Shown here in pieces: positions 1-8,185 of a stretch of 41,748 nucleotides of DNA. The notes beneath the pieces are model-generated. The model searched no databases. It was given only the letters and a program-made list of their open reading frames with translations, and had not been told where the DNA came from. The translations under genes and the position numbers were made by a program. The stretch is from CAMAUF01 sp046152925. Lineage in GTDB: Bacteria > Chloroflexota > Dehalococcoidia > Tepidiformales > Tepidiformaceae. Each line of letters begins with the position of its first letter. Position 1 is the first letter of the stretch. The DNA lies in assembly GCA_046152925.1 (NCBI GenBank), contig JBJXFX010000041.1, forward strand, positions 1-41,748, given 5' to 3'.

Positions 1-124
<124 letters not shown>

Positions 125-153
125 CACTGACGAGAAGAAGGTAGGGGCTGCCC

Positions 154-462
154 ATGGCACGTCAACAGATTCGCATCAAGCTCAAGGCCTACGATCACCG
201 GCTGATCGATCAGTCGGCCCGTCAGATCGTGGAAGCCGCAGAGCGGACCGGTGCGGCCGTCGCCGGGCCGGTGCCCTTGCCCACTTCGATCGAGAAGTTC
301 TGCGTGATCCGCAGCCCGCACATCTACAAGGATTCGCGGGAGCAGTTCGAGATTCGGACGCACAAGCGGCTCATCGACATCCTCGAACCGACCTCTAAGA
401 CCGTCGACACGCTCATGCGGCTCCAGCTGCCGAGTGGTGTCGATATCGAAATCAAGCTGTAG
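154..462 (+). CDS. rpsJ: 30S ribosomal protein S10
   Basis: S10 sits in the head of the 30S subunit and, with NusB, acts in transcription antitermination. The 102-aa product has normal length and family sequence throughout, including QQIRIKLKAYDHRLID near the N-terminus and PLPTSIEKFCVIRSPHIYKD in the middle. The ATG is preceded by GGTAGGGG at moderate spacing. It is the first gene of a complete S10 operon in the order rpsJ-rplC-rplD-rplW-rplB-rpsS-rplV-rpsC-rplP-rpmC-rpsQ. It lies 29 nt after tuf with no terminator between them. Confidence 0.98.
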   Translation: MARQQIRIKLKAYDHRLIDQSARQIVEAAERTGAAVAGPVPLPTSIEKFCVIRSPHIYKDSREQFEIRTHKRLIDILEPTSKTVDTLMRLQLPSGVDIEIKL

Positions 463-469
463 GGCTGCC

Positions 470-1105
470 ATGAGCATCGAAGGTTTGCTAGGGCGGAAGT
501 TGGGCACGACCCAGCTGTTCGACGCGAAGGGCAGGCTCCGCGGGGTCACTGCTGTCGCCGTCGGGCCGTGCGTCGTGACCGAGGTCCGTTCGGAAGAGAA
601 GCACGGCTATCGCGCCGTCCAGGTCGGCTTCGAGACCGCCAAGCGGCTCAACAAGCCTGAAACTGGCCATCTCCGGCCGGCCGGAAACGTCAAGCTCAAG
701 CACCTTGCTGAATTCCGCATGGCGCAGAGCGACAGCTACGCGCCGGGCGACACGGTCGGCGTCGACCTCTTTGACGTTGGCCAAGTGGTGGATGTGACCG
801 CCACCTCGAAAGGCCGCGGCTTCCAGGGCGGCGTCCGCCGGCACAACTTCAGCGGCGGCCCGAAGACGCACGGTCAGAGCGACCGGCATCGCGGCCCAGG
901 CTCGATTGGCTCGGGCACGACGCCGGGTCGCGTGCTCAAGGGCACGCGCATGGCGGGCCACATGGGCGCCGAGCGCGTCACCGTCCGCAATCTCGAGGTC
1001 GTCGGGCGAAACGACGAGCGCGGCGTCATCTTCGTCGCTGGCTCGGTCCCCGGCCCGACCGGCGGCCTCGTCCGGGTGCGGTCAGCGAAGAAGGTGGCCA
1101 AATGA
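470..1105 (+). CDS. rplC: 50S ribosomal protein L3
   Basis: L3 is an early-assembly 50S protein whose long loop approaches the peptidyl-transferase centre. The 211-aa product starts MSIEGLLGRKLGTTQLFD and contains KGRGFQGGVRRHNF, which holds the glutamine that PrmB methylates in other bacteria, followed by GSIGSGTTPGRVLKGTRMAG. An in-frame ATG at 434 lies inside rpsJ and would add 12 residues unlike the family; the ATG at 470, 7 nt after the rpsJ stop, gives the normal L3 N-terminus. The end overlaps rplD by 4 nt (ATGA). Confidence 0.97.
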   Translation: MSIEGLLGRKLGTTQLFDAKGRLRGVTAVAVGPCVVTEVRSEEKHGYRAVQVGFETAKRLNKPETGHLRPAGNVKLKHLAEFRMAQSDSYAPGDTVGVDLFDVGQVVDVTATSKGRGFQGGVRRHNFSGGPKTHGQSDRHRGPGSIGSGTTPGRVLKGTRMAGHMGAERVTVRNLEVVGRNDERGVIFVAGSVPGPTGGLVRVRSAKKVAK

Positions 1106-1758
1106 AGCTCGCCGTGGTGAATAGCACGGGGGACCCGGTCCGCGAGATCGAGGTCGCCGACGAAGTCTTCGCGATAGAGCCCAACATGGCGGTAGTCCAT
1201 CAGGCGTACGTCTCGCAGATGGCGAACCGGCGGTCTGGCAACGCCAACACCAAACGCCGGGGCGAAATCGCGGGTTCGACTAAGAAGACGCGCAAGCAAA
1301 AGGGTCTGGGCGCTTCCCGCCAGGGCAGCCTCCGGGCCAGCCACCACGTCGGTGGCGGTGTGGCCATGGGCCCGAAGCCGCACAGCTTCGCCAAGGACAT
1401 GCCCCGGACGATGAAGCGCCTCGCGCTCCGTTCGGTCCTCAGTGGCCACGCGACGGCTGGGTCGATGCTCGTCGTCGAGTCGTTCTCTTCGGCCACGAAG
1501 ACGAAAGAGATGGCGATCGCACTCCAGTCACTGGGTGTGGAACGCACGAGCATCGTCGTCACCGGAGAACACGAGCCGAGTGTGCAGGCGGCGACCCGGA
1601 ACATTCAGATGGTCCAGGCGATGCCCGCACAGAACTTGAACGTCGTCGACCTGGTGAACGCCCACAAGGTCGTCATGACGGAAGCCGCGGTCCGGCGCTG
1701 CGAAGCGCTCTGGGGCGGGGCGAACGTGAAGCCGGCGCGCGGGCGAAGGGAGGCCTAA
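1102..1758 (+). CDS. rplD: 50S ribosomal protein L4
   Basis: L4 lines the nascent-peptide exit tunnel through an extended basic loop. The 218-aa product carries this loop as KKTRKQKGLGASRQGSLRAS followed by GGVAMGPKPHSF, typical of bacterial L4. In E. coli L4 also represses its own S10 operon; nothing here shows whether that holds. The start overlaps the rplC stop (ATGA), so the two are likely translationally coupled, and rplW follows after 3 nt. Confidence 0.97.
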   Translation: MKLAVVNSTGDPVREIEVADEVFAIEPNMAVVHQAYVSQMANRRSGNANTKRRGEIAGSTKKTRKQKGLGASRQGSLRASHHVGGGVAMGPKPHSFAKDMPRTMKRLALRSVLSGHATAGSMLVVESFSSATKTKEMAIALQSLGVERTSIVVTGEHEPSVQAATRNIQMVQAMPAQNLNVVDLVNAHKVVMTEAAVRRCEALWGGANVKPARGRREA

Positions 1759-1761
1759 GCC

Positions 1762-2058
1762 ATGCCACGAGAGATCCATCCCTATGGCGTGCTCCTCCGG
1801 CCGATCATCACGGAGAAGTCGACGGCGCTGACGGCGCTCGACAAGTACGTCTTCGAGGTCGACATCCGCTCGAACAAGAACCAGATCCGCGAGGCGGTCC
1901 AGATTGCCTTCAACGTCCGGGTGGCGGACGTGAACACGATGAAGGTGAAGGGCAAGCCCAAGCGGTTCGGCCGCCGGGTGACGAACCGGCCCGACTGGAA
2001 GAAGGCCATCGTCACGCTCGCCGGTGGCGACAAAATCGAAATCTTCGAGGGGGTCTAG
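1762..2058 (+). CDS. rplW: 50S ribosomal protein L23
   Basis: L23 sits at the mouth of the exit tunnel, where trigger factor and SRP dock. The 98-aa product has the family N-terminus (VLLRPIITEKSTALTALDKY) and the conserved segment VRVADVNTMKVKGKPKRFGR. Length is normal for bacterial L23. It is packed between rplD and rplB with 3-nt gaps on both sides, which indicates one transcript. Confidence 0.97.
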   Translation: MPREIHPYGVLLRPIITEKSTALTALDKYVFEVDIRSNKNQIREAVQIAFNVRVADVNTMKVKGKPKRFGRRVTNRPDWKKAIVTLAGGDKIEIFEGV

Positions 2059-2061
2059 GCA

Positions 2062-2889
2062 ATGCCGATTAAGCCGTACAAGCCCACCTCGCCGGGACGG
2101 CGCTCGGCCAGCGGCCACGGGTTTATCGAGATCACCAAGAGCACGCCCGAGAAGTCGCTGACGGTTTCGCTGCAGAAGGCGCGGAGCGGCCGCAACAACC
2201 AGGGCCGGATCACCGTCCGGCATCGTGGCGGCGGCACGCGGCGGCTTTACCGGATCATCGACTGGAAGCGAGACAAGCACGGCGTGCCGGGCCGGGTCGT
2301 TTCCGTTGAGTACGACCCCAACCGCACCGCCCGGATCGCGCTCGTCCAGTACGTGGATGGCGAAAAGCGGTACATCCTCGCGCCGAATGGCTTGGCCGTC
2401 GGGGCGACGTTGATGAGCGGCAAGACCGCGGAGATCCGGGTTGGCAACACGCTTCCACTCGCAAACCTGCCGACGGGTACGCAAATCCACAACATCGAGC
2501 TCACGCCCGGCAAGGGCGGACAGATGGTGCGGAGCGCGGGCGTCGCGGCGCAGCTGATGGCGAAGGAGGGCGAATACGCGCTCGTCCGGTTGCCCAGTGG
2601 TGAAATGCGACGGGTGCGGATCGAGTGCAGTGCGACGGTTGGCCAAGTGGGCAACCTCGAGCACGCGCTCGTCCGGCTTGGCAAGGCTGGCGCGACACGG
2701 CACCGCGGGCGCAGGCCCCAGGTGCGCGGCGCGGTGATGAACCCGCGCGACCATCCACACGGCGGTGGTGAAGGCCGGGCTCCGGTCGGCATGCCCGGCC
2801 CGAAGACCCCGTGGGGCAAGCCGGCTCTCGGCCACCGGACCCGCAACAGCAAGCGCACGGACAAGTTCATCGTGCGGCGGAGGTCGTAG
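2062..2889 (+). CDS. rplB: 50S ribosomal protein L2
   Basis: L2 is needed for subunit joining and peptidyl-transferase activity. The 275-aa product contains the RNA-binding stretch GRITVRHRGGGTRRLYR, the core DPNRTARIALVQYVDGEKRY, and near the C-terminus NPRDHPHGGGEGRAPVG, which includes the conserved histidine linked to peptide-bond formation (His229 in E. coli). Length matches the family. It lies between rplW and rpsS, 3 nt from each. Confidence 0.98.
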   Translation: MPIKPYKPTSPGRRSASGHGFIEITKSTPEKSLTVSLQKARSGRNNQGRITVRHRGGGTRRLYRIIDWKRDKHGVPGRVVSVEYDPNRTARIALVQYVDGEKRYILAPNGLAVGATLMSGKTAEIRVGNTLPLANLPTGTQIHNIELTPGKGGQMVRSAGVAAQLMAKEGEYALVRLPSGEMRRVRIECSATVGQVGNLEHALVRLGKAGATRHRGRRPQVRGAVMNPRDHPHGGGEGRAPVGMPGPKTPWGKPALGHRTRNSKRTDKFIVRRRS

Positions 2890-2892
2890 GCT

Positions 2893-3180
2893 ATGTCGCG
2901 ATCAACGAAGAAGGGGCCGTTCGTGCATCCCTCGCTGGAGCGCAAAGTGCTGGCGCTCCGCAACGTCCAGAATCGGGCGGTCATCAAGACCTGGTCGCGT
3001 GCTTCGACGCTCCTGCCGGAGATGATCGGGTTCACGATCGCCGTGCACGATGGAAAGCGGCACATCCCGGTGTTCGTCACCGAGAACATGGTCGGGCACA
3101 AGCTCGGCGAGTTCGCGCCGACCCGCACGTTCCGCGGCCACATCTCCAAGAGCGACCGGCAGAGCAAGGTGAGGCGGTAG
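2893..3180 (+). CDS. rpsS: 30S ribosomal protein S19
   Basis: S19 forms a complex with S13 in the 30S head and contacts tRNA through bridges to the 50S subunit. The 95-aa product starts MSRSTKKGPFVHPSLERKVL and contains IKTWSRASTLLPEMIG and GHKLGEFAPTRTFRGH, all family-typical. The rplV start codon follows after 2 nt. Confidence 0.98.
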   Translation: MSRSTKKGPFVHPSLERKVLALRNVQNRAVIKTWSRASTLLPEMIGFTIAVHDGKRHIPVFVTENMVGHKLGEFAPTRTFRGHISKSDRQSKVRR

Positions 3181-3182
3181 CG

Positions 3183-3521
3183 ATGGAAGTGCGCGCAGTG
3201 ACGAAGGACTTGGGCGTTTCCGCCCGCAAGGTCCGCCTTATCCTCGAGCGGCTTCCCGGCCTCAGTGTCGACCAGTCGCTTTCGCTCTTGCGCTATATGC
3301 AGTCGCCTCACGCCGCGTCCGTCTCCAAGACGGTGCTTTCGGCGGCGGCGAATGCGGAAAACAACTTCGGCATCGACGTCGACGCTCTCGTCGTGAAGCG
3401 CGCGTATGCCGATGAAGGCCGGACGATGAAGCGGTTTAAGCCGCGGTCGCGCGGCCGGGTGAGCCCGATCCTCCGCCGGTCGGCCCACGTCACCATCATC
3501 CTTGACGAGCGGGGGGCATAG
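3183..3521 (+). CDS. rplV: 50S ribosomal protein L22
   Basis: L22 sends a beta-hairpin into the exit tunnel, where changes confer macrolide resistance in other bacteria. The 112-aa product starts MEVRAVTKDLGVSARKVRLI and contains AAANAENNFGIDVDALVVKR and RFKPRSRGRVSPILRRSAHV, the tunnel hairpin region. A longer in-frame reading runs back through rpsS, but the ATG at 3183 is the only start giving the family N-terminus. The stop is one base before the rpsC start. Confidence 0.97.
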   Translation: MEVRAVTKDLGVSARKVRLILERLPGLSVDQSLSLLRYMQSPHAASVSKTVLSAAANAENNFGIDVDALVVKRAYADEGRTMKRFKPRSRGRVSPILRRSAHVTIILDERGA

Positions 3522-3522
3522 C

Positions 3523-4323
3523 TTGGGACAGAAAGTACACCCGCACGGTTTCCGGATCGGCATCATTTACGACTGGGAGTCTCGGTGGTTCGCGGAGCGT
3601 GACTACACGGCGCGCCTCCACCAGGACTTGGCGCTGCGCGAGTACGTCTTCCGGACGCTGCGCGATGCAAGCATCAGCCGGATCGAGCTCGACCGAAACG
3701 CGAACCTCGTGACCATCACGATTCACACGGCGAAGCCGGGCATCGTGATTGGGCGTCAGGGAGCGAAGGTCGAGGAGCTCCGGGCGAAGCTGGAACGCGT
3801 CAGCGGCGGCCGGGTCCGCGTCAACATCCAGGAAATCCGGACGCCGGAACTGGATGCCTACCTGGTGGCCCGTTCTGTGGCCGACCAGCTTGAGCGGCGC
3901 GTCGCCTTCCGCCGGGCGATCAAGCAGTCCGTCCAGCGGACGATGCAGCGCGGGGCCAAGGGTTGCCGCGTCGCCATCGCCGGCCGCTTGGGCGGTTCGG
4001 AGATGTCGCGGCGCGAATCAGAGACGCAGGGCCAAGTCCCGCGCCATACTCTTCGCGCAGACATCGACTATGGGCTCGCGGAGGCTCAGACCACCTTCGG
4101 CCGGATCGGCGTGAAGTGCTGGATCTACAAGGGCCTGATCCTTCCGGAGCGCCCGGCGGAGCGCCGGCCGGAGCGCGAGATCGAGGCGCCCGCACCTGCT
4201 CCCGAGCCAGTGGCGGTCGCGGCTGACGCACCTGCCCCCGCCCCGATTGCCGTGCCGGCAGGACACACGGCGATCTCGATGGAGCAGCAGCAGGCAGTCC
4301 AGCGGGCGGAGGGAGGCTCCTAA
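3523..4323 (+). CDS. rpsC: 30S ribosomal protein S3, TTG start, Ala/Pro-rich tail
   Basis: S3 lines the mRNA entry tunnel and contributes helicase activity. A TTG at 3523 gives the family N-terminus (M)GQKVHPHGFRIGIIYDWESR; an ATG at 3502 would overlap rplV by 20 nt and add seven alien residues, so TTG is preferred. The KH domain shows GIVIGRQGAKVEELRAKL and the C-terminal domain ends near WIYKGLILPE. About 58 residues follow that are rich in Ala, Pro and Glu and have no counterpart in the compact family. The product is 266 aa. rplP starts on the next base after the TAA. Confidence 0.95.
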   Translation: MGQKVHPHGFRIGIIYDWESRWFAERDYTARLHQDLALREYVFRTLRDASISRIELDRNANLVTITIHTAKPGIVIGRQGAKVEELRAKLERVSGGRVRVNIQEIRTPELDAYLVARSVADQLERRVAFRRAIKQSVQRTMQRGAKGCRVAIAGRLGGSEMSRRESETQGQVPRHTLRADIDYGLAEAQTTFGRIGVKCWIYKGLILPERPAERRPEREIEAPAPAPEPVAVAADAPAPAPIAVPAGHTAISMEQQQAVQRAEGGS

Positions 4324-4743
4324 ATGCTCCAACCACGACGCGTCAAGCACCGCAAGATGATGCGTGGCCGCCGCGAAGGGAGGGCGCTCACGGGCAACTT
4401 TGTCGCCTTCGGCGAATTCGGCCTCCAGGCTGAAGGCGCCGCCTGGATCGACAGCCGCCACATCGAGAGCGCCCGCCGCGCGATGACCAACCACATGCGC
4501 CGCGGTGGCAAGGTCTGGATCCGGATCTTCCCGGACAAGTCCGTGACCGCGAAGCCCGCCGAAACGCGTATGGGTTCGGGCAAGGGCGCCCCCGACAAGT
4601 GGGTGGCCGTCGTCAAGCCGGACCGGATCATGTTCGAGGTGGGCGGCGTCCCCGAGGACGTGGCCCGCGAGGCGCTGCGCCGCGCGGCCCACAAGCTGCC
4701 CGTACCATGCAAAATCGTCGTGCGGGAAGAGGCGGTGGCCTAA
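4324..4743 (+). CDS. rplP: 50S ribosomal protein L16
   Basis: L16 lies near the A-site tRNA elbow and helps order the peptidyl-transferase centre. The 139-aa product starts MLQPRRVKHRKMMRGRREGR and contains GRALTGNFVAFGEFGLQA and RMGSGKGAPDKWVAVVKP, conserved in bacterial L16. The ATG follows the rpsC stop directly, and its own TAA overlaps the rpmC ATG by one base (TAATG). Confidence 0.98.
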   Translation: MLQPRRVKHRKMMRGRREGRALTGNFVAFGEFGLQAEGAAWIDSRHIESARRAMTNHMRRGGKVWIRIFPDKSVTAKPAETRMGSGKGAPDKWVAVVKPDRIMFEVGGVPEDVAREALRRAAHKLPVPCKIVVREEAVA

Positions 4744-4961
4744 TGGCGAATCAAGAGGCTGTAAGCGTCCGGCGGCTCGACGGCGAGGCGCTCGACAAGG
4801 AAATCAACGAGGCGTACCGGGCGCTGTTCACGCTTCGGTTCCAGCATGCGAGCCGTCAGCTCCAGAACTATCGCGAGCTGCGGAATATCCGGCGGAAGAT
4901 CGCGCGGCTGCGGACCATCAAGCGGGAGCGCGAGCTCGATGCCGCACAGGGCGAGGGATAG
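4743..4961 (+). CDS. rpmC: 50S ribosomal protein L29
   Basis: L29 is a small helical hairpin next to L23 at the tunnel exit. The 72-aa product has ALFTLRFQHASRQLQNYREL followed by RNIRRKIARLRTI, the two-helix family core. The start is set by the one-base overlap with the rplP stop; a longer upstream reading in this frame has no family similarity. rpsQ follows after 2 nt. Confidence 0.96.
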   Translation: MANQEAVSVRRLDGEALDKEINEAYRALFTLRFQHASRQLQNYRELRNIRRKIARLRTIKRERELDAAQGEG

Positions 4962-4963
4962 CC

Positions 4964-5293
4964 ATGGGCCAGCAACGCGTCATTCAGGGCGTGGTCGTCA
5001 GCGACAAGATGGACAAGACGGTGGTCGTGTCGGTGGAACGGCGCAAGAAGCACCGCCTCTACCACAAGGTCATGTCGCTGACTCAGCGGTATAAGGCACA
5101 CGACGAGGCGAACGGCTGCAAGCTCGGCGACGTGGTCCGCATCCAAGAATGCCGGCCGATATCGAAAGAGAAGCGCTGGCGCGTCATCGAAGTGCTCACG
5201 CGCGGTGACGTGGCCGATGTGGCGCCGTCGACGATCGGCCGCGACATTGAGGTTTCCGCCCAGGTGGCGCCGAAGTCGGAGGTGGTCCAGTGA
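4964..5293 (+). CDS. rpsQ: 30S ribosomal protein S17
   Basis: S17 is a primary 16S rRNA-binding protein of the 30S body. The 109-aa product has the OB-fold core VVVSDKMDKTVVVSVERRKK and GDVVRIQECRPISKEKRWRV. It runs about 25 residues beyond the usual end near 84 aa, with a moderately acidic tail. The last gene of the S10 operon by E. coli convention, here it overlaps rplN by 4 nt (GTGA), so S10 and spc operons are probably one unit. Confidence 0.97.
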   Translation: MGQQRVIQGVVVSDKMDKTVVVSVERRKKHRLYHKVMSLTQRYKAHDEANGCKLGDVVRIQECRPISKEKRWRVIEVLTRGDVADVAPSTIGRDIEVSAQVAPKSEVVQ

Positions 5294-5661
5294 TCCAGCA
5301 GGAGACGCGGCTCAAGGTCGCGGATAACTCCGGCGCGCGGTCGCTGCTCTGCATCCGTGTGCTCGGGGGCCACAAGCGGCGCTACGCGCGGCCGGGCGAC
5401 ATCATCGTCGCTTCGGTGAAGGTGGCGCAGCCGAACTCGAACGTGAAGAAGGGCGATGTCGTGAAGGCGGTCGTCGTCCGGGTCGCCAAGGAATATGGCC
5501 GGCCCGACGGGTCGTACATCCGCTTCGATGAGAACGCGGCCGTATTGCTCGCCACCGACGGCGAAAACCCGCGCGGGACCCGCATCTTCGGGCCAGTCGC
5601 CCGCGAGCTGCGCGACCGCAACTTCATGAAAATCGTTTCGCTTGCGCCGGAGGTGCTCTGA
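5290..5661 (+). CDS. rplN: 50S ribosomal protein L14, GTG start
   Basis: L14 is a core 50S protein at the subunit interface, where it binds RsfS during dormancy in other bacteria. The 123-aa product starts (M)IQQETRLKVADNSGARSLLC and contains NPRGTRIFGPVARELRD, both signatures of the family. The start is GTG, overlapping the rpsQ stop as GTGA. The stop overlaps the rplX ATG by one base (TGATG). Confidence 0.98.
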   Translation: MIQQETRLKVADNSGARSLLCIRVLGGHKRRYARPGDIIVASVKVAQPNSNVKKGDVVKAVVVRVAKEYGRPDGSYIRFDENAAVLLATDGENPRGTRIFGPVARELRDRNFMKIVSLAPEVL

Positions 5662-5978
5662 TGCCTGCGAAAATCAAGCGTGGCGACCGGGTGGTCGTTT
5701 TGGCCGGCAAGGACAAAGGGAAGCGCGGCGTTGTCCGCCATGTGGTGAACAAGCACGACCGCGTGGTCGTCGAGGGCGTCAACATGGTGAAGAAGCACCA
5801 GCGCGCTCGCCAGCAAGGCCAGGCCTCGCAGATCATTGACCGTGAAGCGGCAATCCACATCAGCAACGTGATGCTGATCGACCCGAACACCGACCAGCCG
5901 ACGCGAGTGGGCTTTCGGGCGCGGGAGGACGGCACGCTGGTGCGGATCGGCAAGCGCAGCGGGGAGGACATCGAATGA
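5661..5978 (+). CDS. rplX: 50S ribosomal protein L24
   Basis: L24 starts 50S assembly by binding the 5' end of 23S rRNA. The 105-aa product begins with a KOW motif (IKRGDRVVVLAGKDKGKRGV) and continues with VEGVNMVKKHQRARQQGQ, as in bacterial L24. It is coupled to both neighbours, by one base to rplN and by ATGA to rplE. Confidence 0.97.
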   Translation: MPAKIKRGDRVVVLAGKDKGKRGVVRHVVNKHDRVVVEGVNMVKKHQRARQQGQASQIIDREAAIHISNVMLIDPNTDQPTRVGFRAREDGTLVRIGKRSGEDIE

Positions 5979-6520
5979 CGACCCGGCTCCGCGAACGGTA
6001 CGACGCCGAGATCGCGCCTGCGCTTCGGGAGCACTTCCGCTACCCGAACGTCATGCAGATCCCAAAGCTCGTCAAAGTGGTCGTGAACATCGGGATGGGC
6101 GAGGCCCTGACCGATGCGAACGCGCTCGACAAGGCGGCGGACGAAGTGACGGCGATCACAGGCCAGAAGCCAGTGATCAACCGGGCGAAGCGTTCGATCG
6201 CGAACTTCCGGCTTCGCGAAGGGAACCCGATCGGCGTGAGTGCGACGCTCCGGGGCGCCCGGATGTACGAGTTCCTCGACCGGTTGGTGGTCGCGGCGCT
6301 GCCGCGCATCCGGGACTTTCAGGGGCTCAACCCGAACGCGTTCGACGGGCGCGGCAACTATAGCTTGGGCCTGCGAGAACAGTTGATTTTCCCGGAGATC
6401 GAATACGACCGGGTGGATAAGGTGCGCGGCTTGCAAGTCACGATCGTGACGACCGCGAAGACCGACGAAGAAGGACGGAAGCTCCTCGAGCTTGTTGGGC
6501 TTCCGTTCCGGAAAACTTAA
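5975..6520 (+). CDS. rplE: 50S ribosomal protein L5
   Basis: L5 binds 5S rRNA with L18 and forms an intersubunit bridge. The 181-aa product contains PKLVKVVVNIGMGEAL, ITGQKPVINRAKRSIANFRL and FQGLNPNAFDGRGNYSLGL, all family hallmarks. Normal length. Its TAA is embedded in AAGGAGG, the strong Shine-Dalgarno that serves rpsN. Confidence 0.98.
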   Translation: MTTRLRERYDAEIAPALREHFRYPNVMQIPKLVKVVVNIGMGEALTDANALDKAADEVTAITGQKPVINRAKRSIANFRLREGNPIGVSATLRGARMYEFLDRLVVAALPRIRDFQGLNPNAFDGRGNYSLGLREQLIFPEIEYDRVDKVRGLQVTIVTTAKTDEEGRKLLELVGLPFRKT

Positions 6521-6530
6521 GGAGGACGCG

Positions 6531-6836
6531 GTGGCATCGAAAGGGATTCGTAATCGCGACGCGGCGCGCCGCACGCTCCACGATAAGCACGCCGCGAAGC
6601 GGCGCGGCCTGAAAGAGGAGCTCCGGCATTCTTGGGAGAACCCGGAGAAGGTGTCCGAGCTCTATGACGAGCTGCGAAAGCTGCCGCTGAATAGCAGTCC
6701 GACCCGGCTCCACAACCGCGACGCGGTGGATGGCCGGCCGAGGGCGTTCATTCGGCGGTTCGGGCTCTCACGCATCACCTTCCGGGAGATGGCGCTTCGT
6801 GGCCTGCTCCCGGGCGTCAAGAAGTCGAGCTGGTAG
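6531..6836 (+). CDS. rpsN: 30S ribosomal protein S14, long zinc-free form, GTG start
   Basis: S14 sits in the 30S head near the A site. A perfect AAGGAGG at 6519-6525 lies 5 nt before the GTG at 6531, which fixes the start; an upstream in-frame ATG at 6492 lies inside rplE. The 101-aa product ends RAFIRRFGLSRITFREMALR plus GLLPGVKKSSW and has SSPTRLHNRD where zinc-binding S14 carries CxxC. It is therefore the long, cysteine-free type as in E. coli, not the roughly 61-aa zinc type common in Gram-positive spc operons. Confidence 0.96.
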   Translation: MASKGIRNRDAARRTLHDKHAAKRRGLKEELRHSWENPEKVSELYDELRKLPLNSSPTRLHNRDAVDGRPRAFIRRFGLSRITFREMALRGLLPGVKKSSW

Positions 6837-6860
6837 GCGCGGGGCCAAGGGGAAAGCAGC

Positions 6861-7265
6861 ATGAGTGTGAATGACCCGATCGGCGACATGTTGACGCGCA
6901 TCCGCAATGCGGTGCACGCGCGGCACGATAGCGTGTTGATGCCCGCTTCGAAGACGAAGGTCGCCATCGCCAACGTCCTCCAGACGGAGGGCTTCATCAA
7001 GGGGTTCAGCGTCGTCACAGACGAGGGGAAGCCGCAGGCCAGCCTCAAAGTCGACCTGAACTACGGCGGGCGCAAAGCCCCGGTCCTCAGCGGCGTGCAG
7101 CGTATCAGCAAGCCCGGGCTCCGAGTGTACGTACAGCGGAACGAGATCCCGCGTGTGTATGGCGGCCTCGGGATCGCGATCATCTCCACCCCGAAAGGGA
7201 TCATGACAGGGCAGGAGGCCCGCCGGCAAAGCGTCGGCGGCGAGCTCCTGTGCTACGTCTGGTAG
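6861..7265 (+). CDS. rpsH: 30S ribosomal protein S8
   Basis: S8 binds the central domain of 16S rRNA and, in E. coli, represses the spc operon. The 134-aa product starts MSVNDPIGDMLTRIRNAVHA and ends with GIAIISTPKGIMTGQEARRQ followed by VGGELLCYVW, which is the family C-terminus. A GGGGAAAG lies before the ATG. Gaps to rpsN and rplF are 24 and 9 nt. Confidence 0.98.
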   Translation: MSVNDPIGDMLTRIRNAVHARHDSVLMPASKTKVAIANVLQTEGFIKGFSVVTDEGKPQASLKVDLNYGGRKAPVLSGVQRISKPGLRVYVQRNEIPRVYGGLGIAIISTPKGIMTGQEARRQSVGGELLCYVW

Positions 7266-7274
7266 GAGGCTGCG

Positions 7275-7820
7275 ATGTCGAGAATCGGACGGAACCCAAT
7301 CCCAGTGCCGGCGGGCGTCCAAGTCACGATCGGCGACGACAACACGGTCGCCGTGAAGGGGCCACGGGGCGAGCTCACCCGGAGCTTCCCGAAGCTCATC
7401 TCGGTCAACCGTGAAGACGGCCGCCTGGTGGTGACGCGGGCGAACGAAGAGGGCGACGCGAAGGCGTTGCATGGCCTCTCCCGGACCCTCCTCTCCAACA
7501 TGGTGACGGGCGTCACGACCGGCTTCACGAAGACGCTGGACGTCCAGGGCGTCGGCTACCGCGCCCAACTCCAGGGTTCGAACCTTCAGTTCGCGCTCGG
7601 CTTCTCCCACCCGGTGATTGTCACGCCGCCGGCGGGCATCACCTTCGCGGTCGAGGGCGCGCGCGTCCACGTCCAAGGGGTGGACAAGGAGCAGGTCGGC
7701 CAGGTTGCGGCCAACATCCGCAAGCTCCGGCCACCCGAGCCGTACAAGGGCAAGGGTATCCGCTACCTTGGCGAGCGGGTGCGCCGCAAGGCCGGCAAGA
7801 CCGGAAAGGTGGGCAAGTAA
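7275..7820 (+). CDS. rplF: 50S ribosomal protein L6
   Basis: L6 lies near the GTPase-associated centre where EF-Tu and EF-G bind. The 181-aa product starts MSRIGRNPIPVPAGVQVTI and ends with the diagnostic KLRPPEPYKGKGIRYLGERV followed by a basic tail. Length is normal. The TAA overlaps the rplR ATG by one base. Confidence 0.98.
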   Translation: MSRIGRNPIPVPAGVQVTIGDDNTVAVKGPRGELTRSFPKLISVNREDGRLVVTRANEEGDAKALHGLSRTLLSNMVTGVTTGFTKTLDVQGVGYRAQLQGSNLQFALGFSHPVIVTPPAGITFAVEGARVHVQGVDKEQVGQVAANIRKLRPPEPYKGKGIRYLGERVRRKAGKTGKVGK

Positions 7821-8185
7821 TGGCCACTGCGACGAGCGTCGAAGCGCGAAAGCGGCGGCAGATTCGCGTCCGCAAGAAGGTTTCAGGCACGCCGGATCGG
7901 CCGCGTCTGAACGTCTTCCGGAGCGCACAGCACATCTACGCACAGGTGATCGACGACCGCGCCGGCCGGACGCTGGCCGCTGCGAGCGATACCGATAAGG
8001 ATCTCGCGGGCGAAGTCGCCGACAAGAACAAGACGGAACGCGCTGTCGCGGTCGGCCGGGCTGTTGCGGCCCGCGCCAAGGCGGCCGGCGTCGAAAACGT
8101 CGTCTTCGACCGTGGCGGGTTCCTTTACCATGGGCGCGTCCGCGCCCTCGCCGACGCCGCCCGCGAAGCCGGACTGGGGTTCTAG
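7820..8185 (+). CDS. rplR: 50S ribosomal protein L18
   Basis: L18 binds 5S rRNA in the central protuberance with L5. The 121-aa product contains the basic start RKRRQIRVRKKVSGTPDRPR, LNVFRSAQHIYAQVIDD and the family end DRGGFLYHGRVRALADAARE. The rpsE ATG follows directly after the stop. Confidence 0.98.
   Translation: MATATSVEARKRRQIRVRKKVSGTPDRPRLNVFRSAQHIYAQVIDDRAGRTLAAASDTDKDLAGEVADKNKTERAVAVGRAVAARAKAAGVENVVFDRGGFLYHGRVRALADAAREAGLGF

Noticed and set aside
434..469. Earlier ATG for rplC
   Set aside because: Would overlap rpsJ by 29 nt and add residues not found in L3; the ATG at 470 gives the family start.
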